DNA of 35,863 nt from an uncultured Lachnospiraceae bacterium (GTDB lineage Bacteria; Bacillota; Clostridia; Lachnospirales; Lachnospiraceae): positions 1-35,863 of the forward strand of contig CAMOWK010000020.1 of the NCBI GenBank assembly GCA_946628415.1, read 5' to 3'. Positions 1-8,771 of this stretch are shown piece by piece (the stretch's first letter is position 1; each line of letters opens with the position of its first letter). A model generated the notes under the pieces. The model searched no databases. It had not been told where the DNA came from and saw only the letters and a program-made list of their open reading frames with translations. A program made the position numbers and the translations under genes.

Positions 1-376
1 GGAGCTAGCGTACCGGAAACTGCAATAGCTACATTCACAAACAATAAGACAGTAGCAACGAAGGGCTCACTCAAGATAACCAAGAATGTAACGGTTAATG
101 GAGGAGCAGCAGGAACAGAGATGGATGGAGATTATAAATTCTTCATCATGCAAGGTTCCGAGAAGAAGGGAGAAGCTACAGTAACAATAACAAACGGAGC
201 AAGTGAAACTGTAGAAGTACCAAATCTTGATCCAGGAACATACACAGTAGAAGAACAGAATGTTCCTGCAGATGTAACAGTAACAAACAATGTGAGTGTA
301 ACAGTAGAAGCAGGAAAGACAGGAGCTAGCGTACCGGAAACTGCAATAGCTACATTCACAAACAATAAGACAGTAG
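1..376 (+). repeat. 321-nt tandem module repeat inside the adhesin
   Basis: Bases 1-55 are identical to bases 322-376, giving a 321-nt (107-residue) period. The first copy is cut by the window start, so the array may extend upstream. Exact identity over 55 nt implies a recent duplication or gene conversion. Confidence 0.85.
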
Positions 377-2838
377 AAACAAAGGCTACGCTTACAGTTA
401 AGAAGGTTGAAGCTGGTTCGAAAGAAGATAGTGGACGCCCTTCAACATATAAGTTTTACGTTAAATGTGGCTCAGAATATGTTCAGGATGATACAAGCGG
501 TAGATTAGCAGCTGAAAAGCCTACCCCATTTGAGGTCTCACTTGCTAATATTGATGGTGTAAAAATTAAGGGACTTGAATTAGGTAAGACTTATACTGTT
601 GAAGAAGTAGCTGTAAATGATGAGGATTTAAATCCGGGCTTTTCATGTAGAGCAAGCTACAGCCCTGATAGATTTGAGGCTACGGCAGATAAAACTGAAG
701 AAACTATTACAATAACTAATACTTATACTTACACAGCGCCGGAGCCTAAGAAAGCAAGCCTTACAATCAATAAGACTGTAGCTAAAGAAGGTGAGAATGC
801 AGCTCTGATTGTTGTTCCGGAAACAAAAACATTTAGTATTGCTGTAAAGCATGGCAATAATTACATTCAGAATACTGAAGGAACAGAGGCGGCAAGTGAA
901 AAATACTTCGAAGTAACACCTGGAACAGCACTTGTTATCGATAATCTCCTGGTAGGTGAGACTTATGAGATAATTGAAGATGAAACTAAAGCGAAGGAAG
1001 ATGTTGCACCGGACGGTACAGGTCTTGAAAAGACAGGTACATCAAGTGTTACTATTTATGAAGAATCAGCTAATAATGTTGCAAATATCAAGAATACATA
1101 TACTAATCCTGCAGTACCTACATATACTGTTAAGGTTAGTAAGCAGGTTGCCGGTGCCGGAACTGAACTTCCTGATGCGGAGCTTTGCATTAAGAAATAT
1201 GATGGTGATGTAGAAGGAGAAGTAGTTGACGAGTGGACTTCTGATGGAACTCAGCATGAAGCTACTTTACCTGCCGGAAAATATGTGCTTATTGAGAAAG
1301 CTGCACCTTCAGGTTATGACATAGCATCAAAAATCATATTTACAGTTGATAATGAAGGAAATGTAACAGGAACTACAGCAAGCACAAACGGAAGCATTTC
1401 AGGTAACTTAATTGTGATGCTTGATGCAGTTAGTACACTTGAGACTAATGTAAAAATATCGAAGGTTGATATTAGTAATCATGAATCAATCATTGGTGCT
1501 ACTCTGAGACTTATAAAGACATCAGTTACTCCTGAAGAAACGGTTCTTGAGTGGAAATCAACGACATCTGTTAAAGAGATTCCTGTAACTGAAGGAAGCT
1601 ACAAGATAATAGAAGTAGAGGCTCCTGATGGATATAAGAAGACGGATTTCTTTGTAACATTTGATGTAAAGAAGGATGGTAACAGCCTTAAGGTTGAGAA
1701 TGTAAAGGGTAATCCTGGAGAATACGATGCAACAACAGGACTTATATCATTCAGAAACGATCCTATAAAGGTTAAGATTAGCAAGGTTGATGCGACAAGT
1801 TCAGAGGAAGTTCCGGGCGCAACTATAGTTCTTAAGAATTCAGCAGGAACTAAGGTTGATGAATGGACTTCAACTAAGACAGCTCATGAGATAAGCGGAC
1901 TTGAAGCAGGAACTTATACTCTTGAAGAGACAGTTGCTCCTAAGGGTTACAAGAAGGAAACAACTAAGATTACATTTACCGTGGATGAATATGGAAATGT
2001 AAAGGATGTTAAGGGACCTGGCGAGCTTGGAGCAGATGGAGTTCTTAAGTTTAAGAATGAAATGATAAAGGGTGAGCTTTATGTACATGTAACTGTGGAA
2101 ACTCCTAACGATACTGAGGGTATTGAGACTAAGGATGTACCTGGTGCAGAAGTAACTGTAACTGATGAGACAGGTAAGGAGATTGGCAAATACATAACTA
2201 ACGAAAAGGGTGAAGTTGTTGATGAGAAGACAGGTAAATATCCAGAAGTAACACCGGGTAAATATACTGTTACAATAACTAAGATACCTGATAATTATGA
2301 ATTTAAAGAAAAACTTCAGGGTAAGACAAGTAAAGTTGAGGTGCCTGCAGGTGGTCAGGGTAAACACGAAGCAGTTATCGAGACGCTTCTTGGTGGACTT
2401 GATATACTTATCACTGAAGAACCTTCAGGACGTGTTGTTCCTCATGCTAAGGTGACAGTAACGATGCCTGATGGAACAAAGGTTGAGTGTGAAACTGATG
2501 ACAATGGTATGATAACTCAGTTTGCGAAGAAAGATCAGTTCGGTAATTACACATCACCACTTGGTGAGTACACTTATGTAGTTACATGGGTTCCGGATGG
2601 ATACACAGTAACACTTAATAAGGAAAACAAGGGAACGGTTACTGCCGGAAATCTTACATCGCTTGAGTCTAAGATTGCTACTAAGTCAGCATCAAAGACA
2701 GACACACCGACAAACACAACCACAACAACCAAGAAAACAGGTGATAACGCACCTATACTTATAATTGCAATTCTTATGATTCTTTCACTTGCTGCTATAG
2801 TATTTATAGTGATCAAGCGTAAGAAGATGAATAAGTAA
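1..2838 (+). CDS. Cna-B/SpaA-type repetitive surface adhesin, C-terminal part (5' end outside window)
   Basis: The reading frame is open from base 1, so the gene begins upstream; 945 residues are visible. It is a chain of beta-sandwich modules ending in a wall anchor. Two first modules repeat with a 321-nt period. Three SpaA/prealbumin-like modules begin near residues 375, 484 and 591, each opening with a K[VI]SK motif and containing an E-x(3,4)-AP-x-GY-like motif (LEETVAPKGY in the third). That is the arrangement in which Lys and Glu/Asn side chains can form intramolecular isopeptide bonds. Two more Cna-B-like modules start near 692 and 799. A Thr-rich linker leads to KTGDN (about residue 912), a hydrophobic segment and a KRKK tail, which is a variant of the sortase LPxTG signal lacking the usual LP. 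Its role is probably adhesion at the cell surface; the ligand is unknown. I infer the fold from motifs and spacing only. Confidence 0.85.
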   Translation, partial: GASVPETAIATFTNNKTVATKGSLKITKNVTVNGGAAGTEMDGDYKFFIMQGSEKKGEATVTITNGASETVEVPNLDPGTYTVEEQNVPADVTVTNNVSVTVEAGKTGASVPETAIATFTNNKTVETKATLTVKKVEAGSKEDSGRPSTYKFYVKCGSEYVQDDTSGRLAAEKPTPFEVSLANIDGVKIKGLELGKTYTVEEVAVNDEDLNPGFSCRASYSPDRFEATADKTEETITITNTYTYTAPEPKKASLTINKTVAKEGENAALIVVPETKTFSIAVKHGNNYIQNTEGTEAASEKYFEVTPGTALVIDNLLVGETYEIIEDETKAKEDVAPDGTGLEKTGTSSVTIYEESANNVANIKNTYTNPAVPTYTVKVSKQVAGAGTELPDAELCIKKYDGDVEGEVVDEWTSDGTQHEATLPAGKYVLIEKAAPSGYDIASKIIFTVDNEGNVTGTTASTNGSISGNLIVMLDAVSTLETNVKISKVDISNHESIIGATLRLIKTSVTPEETVLEWKSTTSVKEIPVTEGSYKIIEVEAPDGYKKTDFFVTFDVKKDGNSLKVENVKGNPGEYDATTGLISFRNDPIKVKISKVDATSSEEVPGATIVLKNSAGTKVDEWTSTKTAHEISGLEAGTYTLEETVAPKGYKKETTKITFTVDEYGNVKDVKGPGELGADGVLKFKNEMIKGELYVHVTVETPNDTEGIETKDVPGAEVTVTDETGKEIGKYITNEKGEVVDEKTGKYPEVTPGKYTVTITKIPDNYEFKEKLQGKTSKVEVPAGGQGKHEAVIETLLGGLDILITEEPSGRVVPHAKVTVTMPDGTKVECETDDNGMITQFAKKDQFGNYTSPLGEYTYVVTWVPDGYTVTLNKENKGTVTAGNLTSLESKIATKSASKTDTPTNTTTTTKKTGDNAPILIIAILMILSLAAIVFIVIKRKKMNK

Positions 2839-2840
2839 TC

Positions 2841-2892
2841 GCGATACATTTTAATAAGAATTACTGATGCAGTCGGGGCAATGCTCCGGCTG
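2841..2892 (+). terminator. Terminator hairpin of the adhesin gene; left copy of a 52-bp direct repeat
   Basis: An 11-bp imperfect stem with a 3-nt AAT loop (about 2868-2892) lies just after the adhesin stop codon. The whole 52-bp block recurs at 3311-3362 with one mismatch (T at 2885, C at 3355). The stem here contains extra G-U pairs because of that change and is followed by only a weak T stretch. Confidence 0.6.
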
Positions 2893-3299
2893 TATTAGTA
2901 TATTTAGTATGGAAACAAAACGTAGCATATTCATTAGGATATGTGACACCAGGTGATATTAATAATGCAAGTGCGGTGTTACAAGTTAGTTCTAAAGTGA
3001 ATGAAGACTTATATATGAATGTAAGGAGGAATTCTGGTATGGTTGATTGGTTAGAGAAATATTTTGGAGAAGAAGCTATAAAAAGGTATGAGATGGCAGG
3101 GGAAAAGGCGGCAGAACGGGCAACAAAACAAGCGGTAGAGCAGGCAACAAAACGTGCAACAGAACAGGCAACAGAGACAACCACCCAAAATGCTGTTGTA
3201 AGTATTATGGAAACATTACACCTTACTCTTGATCAAGCTTTAGATGCGCTACAGGTGGAACCGGAGAAGAGGGCAAGTATTATCGCAAAGATACAGTAG
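2892..3299 (+). pseudogene. C-terminal remnant resembling an Rpn-family (PD-(D/E)XK) nuclease/transposase
   Basis: The frame is open from within the upstream terminator repeat. The first plausible start is GTG 2943, without a convincing ribosome binding site, which would give 118 residues. The product has no nuclease core. It consists of a WLEKYFGEEAI segment, an Ala/Glu/Thr-rich heptad-like stretch (about residues 50-85) and a tail of the form METLHLTLDQALDALQV. Such a coiled stretch plus a LTLEQAMEAL-like tail is typical of the C-terminus of Rpn/PD-(D/E)XK transposase-like proteins of Clostridia. I therefore read it as the 3' remnant of such a gene. It is sandwiched between two copies of a terminator repeat. 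A short functional protein cannot be excluded. Confidence 0.5.
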
Positions 3300-3310
3300 G
3301 TGCTTTGTCA

Positions 3311-3369
3311 GCGATACATTTTAATAAGAATTACTGATGCAGTCGGGGCAATGCCCCGGCTGCATTTTA
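3311..3369 (+). terminator. Right copy of the 52-bp repeat with intact terminator hairpin
   Basis: The 11-bp stem with AAT loop (about 3338-3362) is followed by ATTTTA. This copy pairs better than the one at 2841-2892. The copies are 470 bp apart and flank the Rpn-like remnant. Confidence 0.6.
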
Positions 3370-3382
3370 TAGGTTTAAACTA

Positions 3383-3411
3383 TTGCTATAAAACATAACA
3401 AAAGCTATAAT
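3383..3411 (+). promoter_or_regulatory. Sigma-A-type promoter for the AAA+ ATPase gene
   Basis: A TTGCTA -35 box and a TATAAT -10 box are separated by 17 nt. This predicts transcription from about 3418 and a 5' UTR of about 27 nt with the ribosome binding site GAGGGG. Confidence 0.6.
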
Positions 3412-3444
3412 TACAGGGACAGACTGAAAAGAGGGGTAAGTATC

Positions 3445-4995
3445 ATGCTTAATATTGGACTTAAGACGCTTGTAGCACAGTGTTTTATGTACGCAGATGA
3501 TATCACAAACAGAGGACTTGTGTCGGCGGGCACGATGTCTGTTCGTGATATGTTAAAATACGATTTTATACGTTATGTTGGTTTTCTTTATGAGGCAGAC
3601 AGCAACACATCTTCGTTTTCTGCCTCTTTTATTAATGACTATTTTTCGCTATACATGACGCCGGCGAAGTTTCTTCAGTTTCACTATGAAAGCTGTACGG
3701 GACCTGAATTTATCAATACAGTTCCAAGGTCTCTTACTTATTTTGCCAAGGCGGATTTTTCGGGCGGCCAGAGGAGAACAGCCGAGGGCTATACCGTTTC
3801 AAGGTACATAGCAAGAGCGTTTGATGCCATCGGCAGGGAATACATATCCTACGCAGGGGCAAATGTCACGGAGCTTGGCAATCTTACCAATTATTCGCTG
3901 ATGCTTGATAAATATCTGCAGGGCTTGGGGCTTTATAATGGCGGAAAGCCATATACGCTTTATTCGCCGATGACAGGTGAAGGTATAGATATGTCCGGAA
4001 TCGATCTTGAGAATCTGGATGAGATAATCCAGAACACGAACAGCAATCATTCCAGTGATATTAAAAATGACACATCGCATGATCAAAGGGGAAATGCATT
4101 GCAGGGCGAAAAAGATAAGAATAATCAGGGTGACAAGTCAACGAAAGAAAAGAAAAATGAAGATGACAAGAGCCTTGAAGAACTGATGGATGAGTTTAAC
4201 TCTCTAATAGGTCTTAAGTCGGTTAAGCAGGATCTTAATAACCTTGTAAATCTTATCAAGGTTAAAAAGATGCGTGAAGAGAGGGGGATGAAACAGCCCG
4301 AGATATCTCTTCATCTGGTATTTTCCGGAAATCCGGGTACAGGTAAGACGACAGTAGCCAGACTTCTTGCAAAGATATACAAGAAGCTCGGGGTGCTTAA
4401 GAAGGGACATCTCGTTGAGGTTGACCGTTCCGATTTGGTTGTCGGCTATATAGGACAGACCGCAACGAAGACTGCAAAGGTGATTGACAGTGCCCTTGGA
4501 GGAGTGCTTTTCATTGATGAGGCATACACACTCACGAATACAGGCGATGACAAGGATTTCGGACAGGAAGCGGTCGATACGCTTCTTAAAAGGATGGAGG
4601 ACGAAAGAGACAACCTTATCGTAATAGTTGCCGGCTATACCGACCCAATGGATGAGTTTGTGAACTCCAACCCGGGTCTCAAGTCCCGATTCAATAAGTA
4701 CATATTCTTCCAGGATTATACGGGCGACGAGCTTTATAAGATATTCCTCCAGATGTGTGAGAAACAGGAGTATATCCCGTCCCGCTCCGCCAAGACTTAC
4801 GTAAAGAAATATCTTACGGAAAGAGCCATGAAGCATGAGGAGAATTTTGCAAATGCAAGAGAAGTCCGTAATTATATTGAAAGATGCATTGAAAGGCAGG
4901 CTAATCGTATAGTTGGTCTTGAGGATGTGAATGATGACTCTCTCCGTGAATTCGCTCTCCAGGATGTGAAAGAGGACGAGACTGCATCGAAATGA
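3445..4995 (+). CDS. CbxX/CfxQ (SpoVK-like) AAA+ ATPase with an extra N-terminal domain
   Basis: A 516-residue cytoplasmic ATPase. The C-terminal half is a CbxX/CfxQ-type AAA+ module: it starts near residue 250 (LIGLKSVKQDL), has Walker A GNPGTGKTT (295-303, Lys301) and Walker B LFIDEA (Asp358, Glu359), followed by an Asn-Pro-Gly-Leu-x-Ser-Arg-Phe motif with the arginine finger. Family members include SpoVK, Rubisco activase CbbX and EccA of type VII secretion; they are remodelling ATPases. The N-terminal 200 residues are a separate domain I do not recognise, joined by a polar Lys/Asp/Asn-rich linker (about 205-245). The start is supported by GAGGGG 9 nt upstream. No sporulation or ESX gene is adjacent, so the substrate is unknown. 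Confidence 0.85.
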   Translation: MLNIGLKTLVAQCFMYADDITNRGLVSAGTMSVRDMLKYDFIRYVGFLYEADSNTSSFSASFINDYFSLYMTPAKFLQFHYESCTGPEFINTVPRSLTYFAKADFSGGQRRTAEGYTVSRYIARAFDAIGREYISYAGANVTELGNLTNYSLMLDKYLQGLGLYNGGKPYTLYSPMTGEGIDMSGIDLENLDEIIQNTNSNHSSDIKNDTSHDQRGNALQGEKDKNNQGDKSTKEKKNEDDKSLEELMDEFNSLIGLKSVKQDLNNLVNLIKVKKMREERGMKQPEISLHLVFSGNPGTGKTTVARLLAKIYKKLGVLKKGHLVEVDRSDLVVGYIGQTATKTAKVIDSALGGVLFIDEAYTLTNTGDDKDFGQEAVDTLLKRMEDERDNLIVIVAGYTDPMDEFVNSNPGLKSRFNKYIFFQDYTGDELYKIFLQMCEKQEYIPSRSAKTYVKKYLTERAMKHEENFANAREVRNYIERCIERQANRIVGLEDVNDDSLREFALQDVKEDETASK

Positions 4996-5020
4996 ACCGC
5001 CAACTCCTCAATTGGTATAA

Positions 5021-5150
5021 TCAGTCAGAGAAGAAATGAAACGTTTCTATGCCCAGATAAATGAATCAGTCAGAGAATAAATGAAACGTTTCTATCCCCC
5101 GGATAAATGAAACAGTCAGGGAAGAAATGAATCAGTCAGAAATGAAATGA
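5021..5150 (+). repeat. 45-nt imperfect tandem repeat between the ATPase gene and hisA
   Basis: Units start at 5021, 5066 and 5112, with a shortened unit at 5132. Each contains (T/A)CAGTCAG followed by a GAA/GAATAAATGAAAC-like stretch. Two micro reading frames (5036-5080 and 5081-5110) begin identically, encode MKRFY then diverge, and are joined by TAA-ATG. I see no strong ribosome binding site, so coding is doubtful. Confidence 0.75.
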
Positions 5151-5181
5151 CACAGATATAACGACTTAATAAGGAAAGTAT

Positions 5182-5988
5182 ATGAAACTAAGACCATGTA
5201 TAGACATTCATAATGGCAAGGTAAAACAGATAGTCGGCTCCACCCTACGTGATGAGGGAAGCACGGCAACCGACAACTTTGTGTCGGAAAAAGGCGGAGA
5301 ATATTACGGAAATCTCTATAAAGAGAAGAATCTTCCGGGTGGACATATAATACTTCTTAACAGCAGAGATAGCGAGTATTACGAGCAGGATCTTGAGGTT
5401 GCAAAGGCCGCACTTAATGCTTATCCGGGCGGACTTATGATAGGCGGCGGAGTAAACGCTGAAAATGCATCACATTTCCTTGATATGGGCGCATCCCATG
5501 TTATCGTAACATCATATGTATTCACAGATGGAAAGCTTAATATGGAAAGGCTTCTCAGACTTATAGGTGAAGTGGGCAGTGAAAATATATGTCTAGATCT
5601 CAGCTGTCGCAAAAAAGGTGACAGATACTATATAGTGACAGACAGGTGGCAGAAGTTTACAGATATGGAAGTAAGTCCTGATACGCTCGGTGAGCTTTCG
5701 GATTATGCAGGAGAATTCCTCATTCACGGCGTCGACGTTGAGGGTAAGTCCTCGGGAATCGATGAAGGGCTGATCAGGATTCTTTCGGAATTTGACAGGA
5801 TTCCGGTCACATACGCAGGCGGAATCAGTTCATTTTCAGATATAGATAAGGTAAGAAACTCGTCAGATGGGAAGCTGGATATTACAATCGGCAGCGCACT
5901 TTCCATTTTCGGTGGCAACTTGGAGCTTGACGAGCTCATGTCTTATATAGCGGCAACAAAACAACCCCACCCGGTAGCTACACAGTAA
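5182..5988 (+). CDS. hisA: HisA, ProFAR isomerase, eukaryotic (HIS6) type
   Basis: 268 residues forming a (beta/alpha)8 barrel. The enzyme interconverts ProFAR and PRFAR, the Amadori-type isomerisation step of histidine synthesis, in the cytoplasm. The N-terminus LRPCIDIHNGKVKQIVG carries the first catalytic Asp (Asp8). The second is likely Asp139 in ICLDLSC, and phosphate-binding loops GGGV (about residue 90) and YAGGIS (about 212) are present. The KVKQIVG start, the LPGGHIILL strand and the inserted KKGDRYYIVTDRWQ region match the HIS6-like subfamily of fungi and plants better than the usual bacterial HisA. No other his gene is adjacent. AAGGAAAG lies upstream of the ATG. Family assignment is confident; the subfamily assignment is from memory of motifs. 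Confidence 0.85.
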   Translation: MKLRPCIDIHNGKVKQIVGSTLRDEGSTATDNFVSEKGGEYYGNLYKEKNLPGGHIILLNSRDSEYYEQDLEVAKAALNAYPGGLMIGGGVNAENASHFLDMGASHVIVTSYVFTDGKLNMERLLRLIGEVGSENICLDLSCRKKGDRYYIVTDRWQKFTDMEVSPDTLGELSDYAGEFLIHGVDVEGKSSGIDEGLIRILSEFDRIPVTYAGGISSFSDIDKVRNSSDGKLDITIGSALSIFGGNLELDELMSYIAATKQPHPVATQ

Positions 5989-6088
5989 TAAAAACACAGC
6001 GTTAAAACAGCCTCACCCAACGGGCAGTCCTGCAATAAAAAAAGTATCACAACATAAAGCATCACAATACAAAAGGTACACACAAAAA

Positions 6089-8710
6089 ATGAAAGAACGT
6101 TTTAAAAAAATATGGAGAAACAACTTTGCGTGGATTCTTCCGGCACTTATAGTCATTTGTTTCTTCGCAATACTTATGATAGTTGGAGGAGTAGCGCCTT
6201 TCGGAAGCTATTCCTTTACATTTGTAGACAGCATGCATCAGTATCTGCCGTTTTTTTCTGATTTTCAGGGAAAACTTAAAGAAGGCGGAAGTCTGCTCTA
6301 CACATGGAATATCGGGCTCGGACTTAACTTTCAGTCATTGCTCCTTTACTACATGGGATGCCCGCTTAATTTCCTTGTAGGGCTTGTCTCCAGAAAAAGC
6401 ATTATAGCTTTCATGTCAGTAATGATAGCTCTCAAAATGTCATTTTCAGCGGGCAGCTTCGGGTACTACCTCTCAAGGAGAAGCGGAAAAGTAAGGAACA
6501 CCTACTTAATGGTTCCATTTGCGGTTGCCTACGCGCTTGGCAATTACATGATAGGCTACATGTGGAACATCATGTGGCTTGACTGCATCATGGTAATGCC
6601 CCTTATAATCCTCGGAATGGAAAGAATCATAAGAGGCGAAAGCGCAAGACTCTATACGGTGGCGCTTTTTTATTCACTGTTTGTAAACTATTACATTTCA
6701 TTTATCATGTGTATCTTCCTCGTGCTCTGGTATCTTGTGTCGGCACACAAAAATGTAAAGAGCTTCTTTGTAAATGGCTTCAGGTTTGCGGGAGCATCAC
6801 TTCTTGCGGCAGGAATGGCTGCATTTTCGCTTCTTACGGCGTATCTTGCCATAATGAAAACCTCGTCAGCAAGCCAGACCTTCCCGGAGTGGGAATGGTA
6901 CGGAAATGTATTTGAAATCTTAAAACAGCACTTTATGCTGGTGGCTCCTATAAAAAACCAGAACTTTGACGGAGCCGCAAACCTTTACTGCGGTGTATTT
7001 ACAGTGCTGTTTCTGTTTATTTATGTGCTCTCGAACAGAATCCGTCCGTGGGAGAAGATAAGAAAAATCCTGCTTGTCATATTCCTGATCGCCAGCATGA
7101 ATCAGGCAACGCTTAATTATGTATGGCATGGTTTCCATGACCAGTACGGAATCCCTAACCGTTTTGCATTTGTGTATATATTCACAATTCTTGTTATGGC
7201 ATACGACGGGCTGTCAAGACTGCGCAGCATTCACCCGGCGGTGATATATATAAGCGGAGTGCTTTCCATAGGTTTTTACACAGCCGCGCTCCACTTTTCA
7301 GATCCGGACAGCAAGCTTTCAGAGATATGGCTCGGCATCATCGCAGGCGTTCTAATCATCATTTACGCTGTAATGGCTGAGTTTAAGGTTGAAAAGTTCT
7401 TAAAGCAGAAGACACTCAATCTTTTCATCATGCTTATCTGCCTTGTCGAACTTATAGGAAATGCAATTTACGGCTTTACAGAGATAGGTTTCGCCGACGG
7501 TGAGTTCTATCTTAAGTACTGTGAGGAAATGCAGGAAATAACGGCAGATGTTGCAGAGTATGAGAAAATGAACGGCGGTGATTTCTACAGAGAGGAAATC
7601 GTAAATCCTGTAATGCTGGACGAAAATACATTTGATAATATGAAGAGCATATCTACGTTCTGCTCAACCGTAAGAGGTGACACGGTTGAAGTGATGGGTG
7701 ATATGGGCTTTTATACAGGGGTAAATGAATACCTTTATCATGGGGCGACCCCTTATACAAATGCCATCCTCGGAGTTAAATATGTATATGATCATGACGA
7801 TGCATACTATCCGGAGATCGGTTATTCAGATGAATTTGCCGAAAACGGCTCAACCAAGGTCTATAAGAATAAGTACGTGCTCCCGATAGGTTTTGCGGTA
7901 AGTCCCGGGCTTCTTGCATGGATGCATGACGGATACGGCGATGCAGATAAGGTGAACAGCTTTGTAAGGCTTTCGACCGGCGGAGGCGACATATTTGAAA
8001 GTACTCTTGTGGATATGGATGTTCATGGGATGGGATGCGATGCGACAGTTGCCTCCGATCCGAGAGCCATTTCCTATGAGAACGGAACCGGCGACAATAT
8101 CTATATGGATGTCGAATTCACCATCCCGGATGACGGAATCTATTTTGTTGAACTCTCCGGCAATTACATGGAAAATGTAACGTATAAGGTTAATGATGAG
8201 AAGCTCTGCGACGGAAGATATTTTCAGCAGCTTTTCTCAATGGGAGAACTAAGGCGCGGTGATGTTGCATCCTTCAATATCAAGTTCTCATCCTCTTACT
8301 CTCCATCGGGGCAGATCGGGGTTAAGCTTTCAAAATGGAATGGTGAAAACTTCCTAAAAGCAATTAATGAACATCAAAAGGAAGTTCTTAATATAAATGA
8401 ATTTAGTGACAGTCATATTAAGGGGACGATCAATGTATCCGAAAAAAGGCTTCTCTTTACTTCAATCCCTTATGATGAAGGCTGGACTGTAAAGGTTGAC
8501 GGCAAAAAGAAGAAAATTGAGAAGGTGGGCGATGCATTTATCGCAATCGAACTTCCGAAAGGGGAGCATGAGATAGAAATGAATTATTTCCCTGACGGGA
8601 TGAAGTACGGAATTATGCTTTCCGTGTCATGTTTCATTCTATTTTTGGCGGTATTTGTTGTGGCTCCGGCATTAAAAAAGGGCAAAGCGGAATATGAATC
8701 ACTAAGTTGA
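6089..8710 (+). CDS. YfhO-family polytopic membrane protein
   Basis: 873 residues with about a dozen transmembrane segments in the first 460 residues and a last one near the C-terminus (about 840-860), leaving a large extracellular domain between (about 460-835). The N-terminal signature is FGSYSFTFVDSMHQYLPFF, with an acidic residue and QY after the first membrane segment, as in the YfhO family. Those proteins resemble GT-C glycosyltransferases and in Bacillus are linked to glycosylation of lipoteichoic acid. The exact acceptor here is not known. The start ATG has only a weak AAAGG upstream, so translation may be modest. The gene has no obvious partner nearby. Confidence 0.85.
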   Translation: MKERFKKIWRNNFAWILPALIVICFFAILMIVGGVAPFGSYSFTFVDSMHQYLPFFSDFQGKLKEGGSLLYTWNIGLGLNFQSLLLYYMGCPLNFLVGLVSRKSIIAFMSVMIALKMSFSAGSFGYYLSRRSGKVRNTYLMVPFAVAYALGNYMIGYMWNIMWLDCIMVMPLIILGMERIIRGESARLYTVALFYSLFVNYYISFIMCIFLVLWYLVSAHKNVKSFFVNGFRFAGASLLAAGMAAFSLLTAYLAIMKTSSASQTFPEWEWYGNVFEILKQHFMLVAPIKNQNFDGAANLYCGVFTVLFLFIYVLSNRIRPWEKIRKILLVIFLIASMNQATLNYVWHGFHDQYGIPNRFAFVYIFTILVMAYDGLSRLRSIHPAVIYISGVLSIGFYTAALHFSDPDSKLSEIWLGIIAGVLIIIYAVMAEFKVEKFLKQKTLNLFIMLICLVELIGNAIYGFTEIGFADGEFYLKYCEEMQEITADVAEYEKMNGGDFYREEIVNPVMLDENTFDNMKSISTFCSTVRGDTVEVMGDMGFYTGVNEYLYHGATPYTNAILGVKYVYDHDDAYYPEIGYSDEFAENGSTKVYKNKYVLPIGFAVSPGLLAWMHDGYGDADKVNSFVRLSTGGGDIFESTLVDMDVHGMGCDATVASDPRAISYENGTGDNIYMDVEFTIPDDGIYFVELSGNYMENVTYKVNDEKLCDGRYFQQLFSMGELRRGDVASFNIKFSSSYSPSGQIGVKLSKWNGENFLKAINEHQKEVLNINEFSDSHIKGTINVSEKRLLFTSIPYDEGWTVKVDGKKKKIEKVGDAFIAIELPKGEHEIEMNYFPDGMKYGIMLSVSCFILFLAVFVVAPALKKGKAEYESLS

Positions 8711-8716
8711 AGTTGC

Positions 8717-8745
8717 TTGACCATGATTCATTATTATAGTAAAAT
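8717..8745 (+). promoter_or_regulatory. Sigma-A-type promoter for the hybrid kinase gene
   Basis: TTGACC -35 and TAAAAT -10 boxes with a 17-nt spacer, immediately after the yfhO-like stop codon. The predicted start near 8752 leaves a very short leader before the GAGAGGGG ribosome binding site. Confidence 0.6.
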
Positions 8746-8771
8746 GATAGGTCAGAGAGGGGTGTAAAAAG

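Noticed and set aside
4204..4836. - strand frame of 210 codons opposite the AAA+ ATPase
   Set aside because: It is a shadow of a well-supported gene with intact Walker motifs.
5021..5150. Repeats that could suggest a CRISPR array or iterons of an origin
   Set aside because: Only three to four imperfect units with no spacers; no replication or cas gene is near.
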